Below, piece by piece: positions 1-9,450 of a stretch of 64,000 nt of DNA. The stretch's first letter is position 1. Each line of letters starts with the position of its first letter. Location of the stretch: NCBI GenBank assembly GCA_963822175.1, contig CAWGGJ010000010.1, positions 62,001 to 126,000 on the forward strand, in the 5' to 3' direction. The notes under the pieces are model-generated. The model was not told the origin of the DNA and did no database searches. It saw only the letters and a list, made by a program, of their open reading frames with translations. This stretch comes from FEB-25 sp963822175. GTDB lineage: Bacteria; Chloroflexota; Anaerolineae; Anaerolineales; UBA4823. The translations under genes were made by a program, and so were the position numbers.

Positions 1-4
1 TGGA

Positions 5-1237
5 TTATTTCCTAAAATATTTATCCAGGTGAGTTATCAATTTTTCTGCCAAGATATAACGGGAATGATGCTCTTCAGTAAATTTTCTTCCATTTTTCCC
101 CATGCAGCTGAGTTCTTCAGGGTTATCCAAAAAGTAGGTTAGAGCTTCTGACAGTTTTATTGGATCTTCTGGTGGGATGTATATACCCCCGTTTACATCA
201 TCAACCAATTTATGTGCTTCTCCATCGATGCTTATTAATACAGGTCTTTCACAAGCCCAGGCGTCAAAAATCTTTGATGGAAGAACCGCAGTAAATACCT
301 CAGCTTTTCGAAGTGGCACGAGAGCGATATCAGCAGCCGAGAGATAGGATGGGATATCCTGGCGAGATTTCTCTGGTAGGAAGGTCAAGTTATTTAGGCG
401 ATACTCATTTGCCAAAGATTGTAATTCTTCTTTCTTAGGTCCTTCACCTATAAATAAAAAATGAATATCGTGTTTATCTTGGAGATATTGTGCAGCCTTG
501 AGGATGGTTTCGAGACCCTGGGCAAGTCCATGAATTCCTGCATAAACCACAACGAATTTTGAGTGATATCCTAATTCTTGGCGGATACGGTCTCTTTCCA
601 ATGGTTTAAAGATGAATAAATCTGTATTTGCGCCATTTGGTATGACAATTATTTTTTCAGGTGGTAAACCTCTTAATAAAAGGTGGTTATACATCCCATT
701 CGTGACAACAACGATCTGACGCGCTTTTTGATAGCATGTTGTTTCGAGCCATGTAGCCCATGATATTGCAAGCGGATTTGAGAGCTCGCCCAGGGCGACT
801 GCAAATTCTGGCCATAAATCTCGAACTTCAAAGACCAAAGGAATGCGCTTGGTCGCACCAAGGATTAAGGCAGCTCCTCCAACAAAAAGAGGTGGCGAGG
901 TTGCATAAATAAAATCAAAATTACCATGAACAAGTAGGATACCGGCGATGACTGCATTTATCATATAGGATAGGTAAAATAGAATTCGATTAAAAAAATT
1001 CTTTTTTGGAGAAGTTTTTACCCAAACTCGGATGATATCAATACCCTCGGAAATTGTTCGTTCATAAAATTTTCCTCTATACGATGGTGGAATGATCCCC
1101 GATGGATGGTTAGGAAATTCGGTCAACATGGTGATGCGGTGACCCAACCTGATCCAGCTTTGGGCCATATCGAAGGCGCGTGATTGAGTTGCTCCAGCTT
1201 CGGGAGGAAAATACTGAGAAAGATATAGGATGCGCAT
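5..1237 (-). CDS. GT4-family glycosyltransferase (WbuB-like)
   Basis: Predicted GT-B glycosyltransferase that moves a sugar from a nucleotide-sugar to a lipid-linked glycan at the cytoplasmic face of the membrane. The N-terminal half opens with the GT4-type YLSQYFPPEAGATQ, and a hydrophobic stretch lies near residues 85-105, as in WbuB-like enzymes. The C-terminal half has IPNGANTDLF, VYAGIHGLAQGLE and the donor-site segment LPSKIFDAWACERPVL. Length (about 410 aa) is normal. I chose the ATG at 1237, which gives the usual MRILYLSQ start; an in-frame TTG lies three codons upstream, and neither has a clear ribosome-binding site. It lies divergent from the O-antigen ligase-like gene and probably belongs to the same surface-polysaccharide locus. 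The exact sugar is unknown. Confidence 0.88.
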   Translation of the reverse strand: MRILYLSQYFPPEAGATQSRAFDMAQSWIRLGHRITMLTEFPNHPSGIIPPSYRGKFYERTISEGIDIIRVWVKTSPKKNFFNRILFYLSYMINAVIAGILLVHGNFDFIYATSPPLFVGGAALILGATKRIPLVFEVRDLWPEFAVALGELSNPLAISWATWLETTCYQKARQIVVVTNGMYNHLLLRGLPPEKIIVIPNGANTDLFIFKPLERDRIRQELGYHSKFVVVYAGIHGLAQGLETILKAAQYLQDKHDIHFLFIGEGPKKEELQSLANEYRLNNLTFLPEKSRQDIPSYLSAADIALVPLRKAEVFTAVLPSKIFDAWACERPVLISIDGEAHKLVDDVNGGIYIPPEDPIKLSEALTYFLDNPEELSCMGKNGRKFTEEHHSRYILAEKLITHLDKYFRK

Positions 1238-1477
1238 AGGCGACAATAAGTTGTAAAAATATTTATTATTTAATAATCAATCGTTTATATTCTATCAATT
1301 ATGAGGCGAAAATTATCTTCTCTAGTTAGAAATACTCTATACCATATTATGGGTTATTAATAAATTATACGTTTTATTGTGCAAATAAGCTACTTTTTAA
1401 AATCATGGAAAAGTACATCAACAATTAAGGGCTCAGACCTGAGAGATTGAGCATCAATTTATCTATAGATACTCATC

Positions 1478-1506
1478 TTGCACTCTATTTGAAATTGTGA
1501 TATCGT
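1478..1506 (+). promoter_or_regulatory. Candidate sigma70-type promoter for the ligase-like gene
   Basis: TTGCAC and TATCGT are separated by 17 bases, 31 bases before the ATG at 1538. The gene itself has AGGTGA seven bases before the ATG. The rest of the 1247-1537 gap is AT-rich and holds nothing else I can identify. Confidence 0.35.
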
Positions 1507-1537
1507 AATCCTTATTCTTAACGTCAGGTGACATAAA

Positions 1538-4500
1538 ATGCCAACAAAACTAAGCCGGTTTTGCCAAGGGGTAATGGAGGCTGCCTGGCTGGCAGCAGTT
1601 TGCATCGTTCCAATTTTTTTTAATATTTATTCCAGCCGAATCTTTGAGCCAGATAAAATTACAATACTACGTTCACTCGCATTATTGACCCTAGCTGCCT
1701 GGGTGATTAAGATAATTGAAGAGGGTGGAATAAAATGGAAAGAAAAACCACAAGACACATCTATACTCGTGTATCTTTGGAAATATCCAATGATTGCCCC
1801 TGTTATGGGTCTAGTCATTGTTTATATTTTAGCAACGATATTTTCAGTATCACCTTCGATCAGTTTTTTTGGTTCATACCAGCGTCTGCAAGGAACCTAT
1901 ACCACTTTTTCGTACCTGGTCATATTTTTATCGCTCATCTCAAATCTCAGGACACGAAGGCAAATTAATAGATTGGTCACAGTTATTATTATCGCAAGCT
2001 TACCTATATCACTTTATGGGTTATTGCAACGGTATCAGATTGATCCAATCCCGTGGGGTGGGAATGTATCTGTCCGTATTGCTTCCAATATGGGAAATTC
2101 AATATTCGTTGCTGCATACTTGATCATGGTATTTCCATTGACAGTTGGCCGAATCATTGAATCCTTCAAGGAAATTATTAGTGAAAAGGAGCAGTCAGGT
2201 GGTTTGAAAGTTACTGCACTAAACCAGATTATTAAAGCAACCATTTATGTTTTTATAGCTGCTCTTGAATTAATTGCCATATATATGAGTGGAAGCCGTG
2301 GTCCTATGCTTGGACTGATGGCAGCAATTTATTTTATGGGTTTGTTATTATCCTTATATTGGCGAAAAAGATGGATGACATTAACCATCATTGGATTAGC
2401 AGTAGCAGGCGCGATTTTTCTAGCTATATTCAATATGAGCAAAGGTCCACTCGATGCATTAAAATCATCACCAGCAATAGGTAGATTTGGGAATCTGCTT
2501 AATCCCGAAAGCAATAGTGCATTGGTGAGACAATATATATGGGAAGGTACAGTCAAGTTAGTGGGATTTCATGATCCACTAAAATTCCCTGATGGCAGTA
2601 AAGATCCCTTTAATTTCATCCGCCCAATCATCGGTTATGGTCCAGAAGCAATGTATGTTGCGTATAACCAATTTTATGAACCACAATTAGGCCAGGTGGA
2701 GAAGAGAAATGCGTCACCAGATCGGTCGCATAATGAAACTTGGGATTCAATTGTAATAACTGGACTGGCTGGTCTAATCGTTTATTTATCTGTATTCAGT
2801 TCATTTTTTTATTACAGCATAAAATGGCAAGGTTTGATTAAAACGAGGAGAAATAAGTTCTTCTTTTTTACTTGTTTGATAGGCGGTGGGATCCTGGGTT
2901 CGATCGTTTTGATCATTCTGCGAGGGATTGAATTTCTAGGTGTCGGATTACCGCTTGGAATGATCATTGGAGTAGTGGCATATCTAACCATCTATGCAGT
3001 TGTACGACCTTCAGAAAAAAGCGAAGAGATGCAAAACAATCCTTATTCTTTACTGCTAATTTTCTTATTTGCAGCCGTCGTTGGCCATTTTGTTGAAATA
3101 AACTTTGGCATTGCCATTGCTGCCACACGCACTCTGTTTTGGACTTATGCTGGCGTTTCTCTCGTAGTTGGCTTTATCCTTCCAAGAATGGCTGTAAATA
3201 CAGAACAAGTATTAGCGATCGATCCAGAAAACCAACCAAATGTCACCAATTTGGATAAGAAAAAAGAGAAACGTGGTAATAGTAGACAGCGACGAAAGGG
3301 AGAGCGAAATTGGCCACCAATTATTGGTGACCAGCCTTTGTTTGTTAAAAATGCGATAATTGGCGGGATAATGATTGGAATCATTCTAGCCACATTAGGT
3401 TTTGATTATCTAACTAACTCAAGCCATACAACATCATTTTTCAATATAGTAGTAAATTCTCTTTCTCGTTTGGCAACTAAGGATAATGCCATTTCTCTTG
3501 GTGTACTTTCCTTATTGGTAACTACCTGGTTGGCAGGAATTTTATTATTTTCAACAGAGAGTGAAGAATATTCTGAGTACAATTCCTGGTTGAAGTCATT
3601 GGGTTTGACAGCTGCAATATCAGTGGTTATCATCTTCTTATTTTGGTTTTTACACTCATTTAGCCTTGCAATCCTGGCAAGTTTTACCCCGGCAAATCAA
3701 AACGATGTCCTTCAACAAGTAAATAGTATTGGCTCATTATTGACTAAATACTATATATATATATTTATGATCATTTTGTTTGTTGCTTTTATTTTGCCGG
3801 ATGAATGGCCGCCACGCAGCATTGCTAACAATGTCGTTTCTATAATAGCCATTCCAGTTATGTTAATTTTGGTTTTTATTGGTACCAACTATTCTAATTT
3901 AAAGGTGATTCATGCAGATATCACGTTTAAAATGGCTGAACCATTTGCAAAACAAGGGCAATGGCAGGTGGCGACATTTTTATATAAAAGATCTTTAGAG
4001 CTTGCTCCAAAGGAAGATCATTACTACCTTTTCCTGGGGAGGAGCTATTTGGAGCAAGCGAAAATTACGGATACAGCCACAGAACAGGATAGCCTGGTAA
4101 AACAAGCAGAAAATGACTTGATGGTGGCACAAGCTATAAATCCATTAAATACTGATCATACTGCCAATTTAGCCAGACTATACAGTTGGTGGGCTCAAAA
4201 AGCAACTGACACTTCCACTCGAGGAGAACGCGCTCAACGGGCGTCTGATTTTTATGCCACGGCTGTTACCCTTAGCCCGAACAACTCAACCCTGTGGGAC
4301 GAATGGGCAATTTTATTTATGCAAATCATTGGACAAACAGAACCAGCTTTAGAGCGATTGCAACACGCACTTTCATTGGATCCAAAATACAGTTACACAC
4401 AAGGTCTATTGGGTGATTATTATATGCGCTTGGCAAGCTCAACAGAGGATGAAACCGCCAAAAAAGAAGCTTTACAAACAGCTGCCAATTATTATGGAAC

Positions 4501-4834
4501 TGCAGCTTCAGTCACCAAGAAAACCGACCAAATTTCTAAAGCCAGCTACCTGGTATCACTGGGAAATGTATATATGGTAATGGCTGGCATTGATCCGCAG
4601 AATGCAGATCGAACACAACTTCAGAATGCTGTCGATGCATTACTTGGTTCGATGGATGCCGGTTTAAATGCAAATGATCAATGGAAGGTACAAGAAGCTT
4701 TAGCCAAGTTATATCTTCAACTTGGAGAGAAATCTCTTGCACAATTCTATGCAACTCAGGCATTGACTGGTGCTCCCAGTTCTGCAGCAAGTCGCCTGCA
4801 GGAATTAATCACTCAAACAATGACATTACCATGA
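1538..4834 (+). CDS. O-antigen ligase/polymerase-like membrane protein with C-terminal TPRs
   Basis: Large (1098 aa) polytopic membrane protein of the Wzy/WaaL (O-antigen ligase) type. Residues 1-560 alternate hydrophobic helices with loops, and a long soluble loop near residues 330-410 is where this family keeps its active-site segment. A basic cytoplasmic linker (KKKEKRGNSRQRRKGERNW) follows near residue 570, then further membrane helices to about residue 790. From about residue 800 the protein is helical and repeat-like (QWQVATFLYKRSLELAPK, AQAINPLNTDHTANLARLYS, ALERLQHALSLDPKYSYTQG), which are TPRs. This fused ligase-plus-TPR layout is known from Chloroflexota and cyanobacterial polysaccharide loci. 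It probably polymerises or transfers lipid-linked glycan outside the membrane, next to the transferase fusion downstream. Substrate cannot be read from sequence. Confidence 0.85.
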   Translation: MPTKLSRFCQGVMEAAWLAAVCIVPIFFNIYSSRIFEPDKITILRSLALLTLAAWVIKIIEEGGIKWKEKPQDTSILVYLWKYPMIAPVMGLVIVYILATIFSVSPSISFFGSYQRLQGTYTTFSYLVIFLSLISNLRTRRQINRLVTVIIIASLPISLYGLLQRYQIDPIPWGGNVSVRIASNMGNSIFVAAYLIMVFPLTVGRIIESFKEIISEKEQSGGLKVTALNQIIKATIYVFIAALELIAIYMSGSRGPMLGLMAAIYFMGLLLSLYWRKRWMTLTIIGLAVAGAIFLAIFNMSKGPLDALKSSPAIGRFGNLLNPESNSALVRQYIWEGTVKLVGFHDPLKFPDGSKDPFNFIRPIIGYGPEAMYVAYNQFYEPQLGQVEKRNASPDRSHNETWDSIVITGLAGLIVYLSVFSSFFYYSIKWQGLIKTRRNKFFFFTCLIGGGILGSIVLIILRGIEFLGVGLPLGMIIGVVAYLTIYAVVRPSEKSEEMQNNPYSLLLIFLFAAVVGHFVEINFGIAIAATRTLFWTYAGVSLVVGFILPRMAVNTEQVLAIDPENQPNVTNLDKKKEKRGNSRQRRKGERNWPPIIGDQPLFVKNAIIGGIMIGIILATLGFDYLTNSSHTTSFFNIVVNSLSRLATKDNAISLGVLSLLVTTWLAGILLFSTESEEYSEYNSWLKSLGLTAAISVVIIFLFWFLHSFSLAILASFTPANQNDVLQQVNSIGSLLTKYYIYIFMIILFVAFILPDEWPPRSIANNVVSIIAIPVMLILVFIGTNYSNLKVIHADITFKMAEPFAKQGQWQVATFLYKRSLELAPKEDHYYLFLGRSYLEQAKITDTATEQDSLVKQAENDLMVAQAINPLNTDHTANLARLYSWWAQKATDTSTRGERAQRASDFYATAVTLSPNNSTLWDEWAILFMQIIGQTEPALERLQHALSLDPKYSYTQGLLGDYYMRLASSTEDETAKKEALQTAANYYGTAASVTKKTDQISKASYLVSLGNVYMVMAGIDPQNADRTQLQNAVDALLGSMDAGLNANDQWKVQEALAKLYLQLGEKSLAQFYATQALTGAPSSAASRLQELITQTMTLP

Positions 4835-4866
4835 GCAGTTATCAAGAACTCTGGCATAGATAAAAC

Positions 4867-6669
4867 TTGTCCTTTTGGCTTTTATTTCCACTGATCGTTT
4901 CACTAATAACAAGTTTGGCACTGATGCCAATTGTTCGAAAATTTTGCTTTAAAACTAACCATGTGGCAATGCCAAGAAGCGATCGCTGGCATCGCAAACC
5001 AACGCCAACTCTTGGGGGCATTGGGATGTTTGCTGCTTTCGTGGTGGGGTTAATCGTCGCGTATTTTGTTTTACCTGGGGTAAGCAATATTTTGATCCGA
5101 TGGAGCATCCTGCTGGGTGTTGTGATCATGTTCTTAGTGGGATTATATGATGATTTAAAACACATCACTCCCCCAACCAAGCTTATTTTTCAAATCTTGG
5201 CTGCCACCCTGGTAATATTTTTTGGCCATAACACGATTGACTTCTTCCGCTGGCCGATTGCAAATATATTACTTACATTTATCTGGCTGGTTGGAATAAC
5301 TAACGCAATAAACCTGCTTGATAATATGGATGGATTGGCAGGAGGGGTTGCACTGATCACTGCAGGATTTTTATCTGTCTTCTTTTGGAAAGCTGGTTAT
5401 ATAGATTTACTGACTATCTCGCTAGCGCTTGCCGGTAGCATACTTGGATTCTTGTTTTTCAATTTTCCACCAGCAAAAATATTCATGGGTGACAGTGGTA
5501 GTATGTTCATCGGGTTTGCCCTTGCATCCCTTGCGGTAGCAAGACGTACGCAGGCTTCAAACGTATTCGCCATTATCGGTGTTCCTACGTTGGTTTTCCT
5601 TTTACCAATACTGGATACATTTTTTGTTTCCATCACGCGGATCATCAGAGGGCAATCTCCTGCAGTGGGTGGCACCGACCATACATCACATCGTCTGATC
5701 GCATTTGGTTTATCTGAACGACAGGCTTTATTGGTAATGTATGGGATTGCCATAATCTCAGGTATTGCTTCCATCGGGCTCGAAGCCTGGGATTATGACA
5801 TCAGTCTCGTACTTATCCCAATCCTCCTTATTACATTATCATTGTTCGTGGCATACCTGGCCAAGATGAAGGTTGTGGCTTCAGACCAGGACAATCAAAA
5901 CAGTATTACCCGATGGATCGTCAACCTGACCTTTAAGAGAAGGCTTTTCGAAATATTCTTTGATCTGTTGTTGATTGGAGTTAGTTATTACCTGGCTTTT
6001 TGGACACGTTTTGGCTTAAACATGACCACGACAAGTATGAGTTTGTTCTTGTTGTCTTGGCCGATAGCCCTGGTAATTACATATAGCTCATTTTTTATTT
6101 TTGGTGTTTACCGGGGAATGTGGAGATATATTGGTATAAACGATCTCTCCCGCTATGTTGCTGCCTCACTTCTGTCTGGTATATTAACTTGGGTAACAAT
6201 TGGATTTATCTTTCCTGCAGAACCATTTACCGGCGAAGTATTTCTTTTATACGTCCTTTTCCTTTTAATAGGCCTGGCTGGGTCACGATCGTCTTTTTTA
6301 ATTTTGGATCGTGTGTACAGCAAGCAATTTTCAGGAATAGATAAAGAAAACATCCTTCTATATGGAGCTGATGATGCTGGTGAGATAGCACTGCGCTGGA
6401 TCATCAGAAATCCATCGATGGGTTACAGCGTGACAGGCTTTCTGGATGATGATACTTTAAAATGGGGAAAAAACATCCATGGTGTCTCTATACTGGGTAA
6501 TGTAGATAAGCTGGAAAAGATAATTCAAGAAAAACAAATCAGCGGTGTGATCACCATGTCAGATAGAATGCTTCAATCAATGGAGGGTGAAAGATTATTG
6601 ACAATTTGCCGAGAAAAAGGGATCTGGTTGCGCGTTTTACGACTAGAGTTTGAATTGAAAGACTTATAG
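4867..6669 (+). CDS. WecA/MraY-type phosphosugar transferase fused to the N-terminal half of a FlaA1/CapD-like protein
   Basis: Residues 1-330 are a polyprenyl-phosphate sugar-1-phosphate transferase (WecA/TagO/MraY superfamily). Visible motifs are LYDDLKH (about residue 93), NAINLLDNMDGLAGG (about 145-160), MGDSGS (about 208) and HTSHR (about 270). This enzyme would start lipid-linked glycan synthesis. Residues 340-475 are a second set of membrane helices (FFDLLLIGVSYYLAFWTRFG), followed by a Rossmann-like domain (ILLYGADDAGEIALRW, about 494). Together they match the N-terminal part of FlaA1/CapD nucleotide-sugar dehydratases, but the C-terminal catalytic epimerase domain is absent. The start is a TTG at 4867, 33 bases after the ligase-like gene, without an obvious ribosome-binding site. 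Its 3' half is duplicated as a pseudogene at 13966-14967. Confidence 0.85.
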   Translation: MSFWLLFPLIVSLITSLALMPIVRKFCFKTNHVAMPRSDRWHRKPTPTLGGIGMFAAFVVGLIVAYFVLPGVSNILIRWSILLGVVIMFLVGLYDDLKHITPPTKLIFQILAATLVIFFGHNTIDFFRWPIANILLTFIWLVGITNAINLLDNMDGLAGGVALITAGFLSVFFWKAGYIDLLTISLALAGSILGFLFFNFPPAKIFMGDSGSMFIGFALASLAVARRTQASNVFAIIGVPTLVFLLPILDTFFVSITRIIRGQSPAVGGTDHTSHRLIAFGLSERQALLVMYGIAIISGIASIGLEAWDYDISLVLIPILLITLSLFVAYLAKMKVVASDQDNQNSITRWIVNLTFKRRLFEIFFDLLLIGVSYYLAFWTRFGLNMTTTSMSLFLLSWPIALVITYSSFFIFGVYRGMWRYIGINDLSRYVAASLLSGILTWVTIGFIFPAEPFTGEVFLLYVLFLLIGLAGSRSSFLILDRVYSKQFSGIDKENILLYGADDAGEIALRWIIRNPSMGYSVTGFLDDDTLKWGKNIHGVSILGNVDKLEKIIQEKQISGVITMSDRMLQSMEGERLLTICREKGIWLRVLRLEFELKDL

Positions 6670-6708
6670 ACAATAAACTATATAGCGATAATGATAAATA
6701 AATCAAAA

Positions 6709-6742
6709 AAAATGTGGGTGGCGAATTCGCCACCCACATTTT
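6709..6742. terminator. Bidirectional terminator, perfect 34-bp palindrome
   Basis: A perfect inverted repeat centred on GAATTC, with GTGGGTGGC arms flanked by A-runs on the left and T-runs on the right. It sits between the convergent transferase gene (ends 6669) and surface gene (ends 6762), so it can stop transcription from both sides. Confidence 0.85.
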
Positions 6743-6761
6743 GACTGAATGATCCGATATA

Positions 6762-8849
6762 TCAGTTCTTAAAGATAATCGGTAGGAAAATTTTGTGCAG
6801 CAATGGTTCAATGGTCACATCAACAGAAGAAGAGTTATTGATTGGATCGGGATCTGAATTCTCCGACCATACTTCTGCTGTATTGGTTGCTACACCATCG
6901 GTAACCGCAGTCACAGCAATGAACAGCGTGATACTCTCTCCTGTATTAAGTGGACCAATGTCGCAGGTAACAACTCCTGTATCCTCAGCACATCCTGGAC
7001 TGGCAGAGCTGAATAATACCTCCGCAGGCAAGATATCCTCGAGCATGACAGCAGTGGCTCCATCAGGTCCATTATTCGTGATTTCAAGTGTGTAGGTGAA
7101 CAAATCACCCACCTTGACCACTGGATCACTGACCGACTTGACAACTGCCAGGTCTGACTCCGGGATCATAAGGGTTGCTGGGAGAATGATTTCTGGCTCA
7201 TCTAGGTCATTGCTGGCAATGGTGACATTCGTCTGATATACACCAGGTAACAAACCCGTTGAGTCAAAGATGACTGATACAGGCGAGTTGCCAGCGGGTG
7301 GTGTCACACCTGCATCAGGCACTTCATCCAACCAGTCAACCGCACCATCAGTGATACTCCAGATTAGATCAGCATCCCCAAGATTGTAAATGACCATATC
7401 GAGGGTAGCCGTCTGGTCAGGCTGGAGTGTCATCACAAGTGGAGGTGCAACGACATCAATTTCTGGCTCAGGAGGCGGTGGAACGAACGCCACATTGTAG
7501 TATTCAGGAGGTGCATAGGGAGGAGTATCAACTCCTGAACGGCCACCAAATACCCACATTGCACCAGGATCACCGGGTACAAAGAAGCCAGCATGGTTAC
7601 GGCGGCTTACATTTAGATCGCCAAAAGTGTAATCATAGGTATCAGAGGCGACATCATAGGAGAACGCTTCAGGGGTATTATCAGGCCATAGACCACCGCC
7701 TGCGATGATGATCTGTCCAGCCAAGTCATAGGGTGCAGTGGTATCAAATCCATAGGCACGGCCTTCACCAGTAGCTTCAGGAAGATCAGCGACAGCCGCA
7801 TCACTCCAAACGCCTGTTGATGGATCGAACACTTCAGCTATTGTTTGTGCAACCAGGTTCGTTCCATCAAAAACATCACCACCGAAGCCATAGATCAGCC
7901 CATCCACAATGGCTGTATTGATATAACCTCTGCCGAGGGACACATCACCTTTTTGTGACCAGGAATTGGCAACAGGGTCCCATGCCCATGTCTCGCTCAT
8001 GTGATAAGGGGCAACCGTATTACGAAAACCACTGAAGACGTATGCGGTATTATTTACTACCGCCACGCCTCCAGGGATGAACGACGCAAGCTGCCCGGGC
8101 AGTATACTGACAGGAGATGCGCTGTTGGCAAGTGGATCGTAACACTGGACCAGGGTGGCATAGGCACCACCGGTGTCGCGGCCGCCGAAGAGGCACAACA
8201 AATCAGCAGTTCCATTGTTCACCAAACCGATGGAGTAATTGCTGACCGGGGTGGGCATGACTGTGCCAGTATCAGCACAGGTCTGGGTAGCCGGGTCGAA
8301 GGAAATCACATTTCCAAATGTGTCTCCTCCACTTGTGCCACCTCGACCGCCCAGGAAGTACACCAGGCCTGTGGCGGGGAAGTACTCGCCATCAAAGCGG
8401 GTCCAATCCGGGCAGCCAGCGGGAAGTGAGATCTGAGTCCACTGCCCTGGCACTGAATTGACCGTCAGGGAAGCAGGCAGGGTGATAAGGGGTTGATCGG
8501 GATCATTACTGGAAAAATCAACCTGAGTTAATTCGTAGAAGCCGGGAGTCAGGCCAGCCGAGTTGAATATTGCTTGAACTGGTGTCGATCCACCAGCTGC
8601 GGTTACTCCCGTAGCAGGAACGAATGACAGCCATGCTGCTCCTTCCGTAATGCTCCACACGAGATCTGATTCTCCAACATTTGCAATGGAAAAGTCGATT
8701 GTTCCAATTGCATCCGGGAACAGAACCATATCAAGTGGAGGTGCATTGATCACGATATCCGGAGGTCCTGGTGGCTCGATCACTTCAAGAGTAACAGCAA
8801 CATCAACTATCGGCTTGTCGGGATCATTGCTGTTGATCGTCAATCGCAC
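6762..8849 (-). CDS. C-terminal fragment of giant surface protein A (HYDIN-like, kelch, DUF11)
   Basis: This 695-aa reading frame is the last third of a protein that starts at 13310 and is broken by frameshifts. Domains in order: a HYDIN/ASH-like Ig domain (about residues 30-130), kelch-type beta-propeller repeats (about 135-455; e.g. GLVYFLGGRGGTSGG, NNTAYVFSGFRN, DGLIYGFGGDVFDG), a second Ig domain (about 462-560), a DUF11 domain (DLAVVKSVSDPVVKVGDLFT, about 562-680) and a tail KIFLPIIFKN. The apparent start at 8849 is internal: in another frame, the upstream DNA encodes the matching beginning of the Ig domain (VPWLSEDPTSGTV, FNSTGLAP). It should be exported and cell-surface or secreted if the full gene is made. 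Ligand unknown. Confidence 0.75.
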   Translation of the reverse strand: MRLTINSNDPDKPIVDVAVTLEVIEPPGPPDIVINAPPLDMVLFPDAIGTIDFSIANVGESDLVWSITEGAAWLSFVPATGVTAAGGSTPVQAIFNSAGLTPGFYELTQVDFSSNDPDQPLITLPASLTVNSVPGQWTQISLPAGCPDWTRFDGEYFPATGLVYFLGGRGGTSGGDTFGNVISFDPATQTCADTGTVMPTPVSNYSIGLVNNGTADLLCLFGGRDTGGAYATLVQCYDPLANSASPVSILPGQLASFIPGGVAVVNNTAYVFSGFRNTVAPYHMSETWAWDPVANSWSQKGDVSLGRGYINTAIVDGLIYGFGGDVFDGTNLVAQTIAEVFDPSTGVWSDAAVADLPEATGEGRAYGFDTTAPYDLAGQIIIAGGGLWPDNTPEAFSYDVASDTYDYTFGDLNVSRRNHAGFFVPGDPGAMWVFGGRSGVDTPPYAPPEYYNVAFVPPPPEPEIDVVAPPLVMTLQPDQTATLDMVIYNLGDADLIWSITDGAVDWLDEVPDAGVTPPAGNSPVSVIFDSTGLLPGVYQTNVTIASNDLDEPEIILPATLMIPESDLAVVKSVSDPVVKVGDLFTYTLEITNNGPDGATAVMLEDILPAEVLFSSASPGCAEDTGVVTCDIGPLNTGESITLFIAVTAVTDGVATNTAEVWSENSDPDPINNSSSVDVTIEPLLHKIFLPIIFKN

Positions 8850-9450
8850 AGATAGATAGCTGGCGCCAAGCCCGTTGAGTTAAAGGTTACAGCTACATCA
8901 GTACATTCCCCTGGTAAAACTGTACCTGAAGTCGGGTCTTCACTCAACCAAGGAACATCAAGGCTGTACACCATGAGACGTTCGTTTGTATCGTAAACAA
9001 TCGCGACAGCCGATCGCGCCCACCAATAACATAGAAGTATCCATTGGCAGCAACATCACCTTCCATATAAACCCGTCCCTGGTTCAGGAGCGTATGGTTG
9101 TGTGAGTGTTCCACGTGTCATTCGCGGCATCATAGAAGCCAGCATGGTTAAGGACTGCCCAGCCAGCATCCGTCTACCAGTTGCTAACCGAGTTTCCAGG
9201 CGCCAACCATTGCATTATAGGACCAGCGTGCCAAGGCCCTCACCATTCGGGACAGCGCAATTAGCTCCATGCGGTACCATCCAACATTCAGCCGCATGTC
9301 AGGTGAAACCTGGGTATGCTAGTCCACCTGCCACTAGATATTGGAACCAATAGCTGCAGCGGCAAAAAGGTAACGGTTATTTCGCATGGAGCCGTCCCGC
9401 ATCCCGCTGCATGTTAGGCGATGCAGAGCTGGCAAGCGATTGTCACAAGA
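8850..9450 (-). pseudogene. Decayed middle part of giant surface gene A
   Basis: No open frame spans this stretch, yet translating the minus strand in several frames gives recognisable pieces of the same protein. A HYDIN-like segment (VPWLSEDPTSGTV with FNSTGLAP) lies near 8870-8960, and kelch-like pieces (GDVAANGYFYVIGGRDR) near 9005-9080. Stops and frame changes are much denser here than in the flanking fragments, so this is the most degraded part of the gene. I see no transposon or other insertion that would explain it. Confidence 0.6.

Noticed and set aside
7427..8429. Open frames on the plus strand opposite the surface genes (also 9599-10093, 15870-16177, 19929-20432)
   Set aside because: Low-complexity Arg/Ser/Pro-rich shadows of repeat-rich genes, with no ribosome-binding site or recognisable domain.
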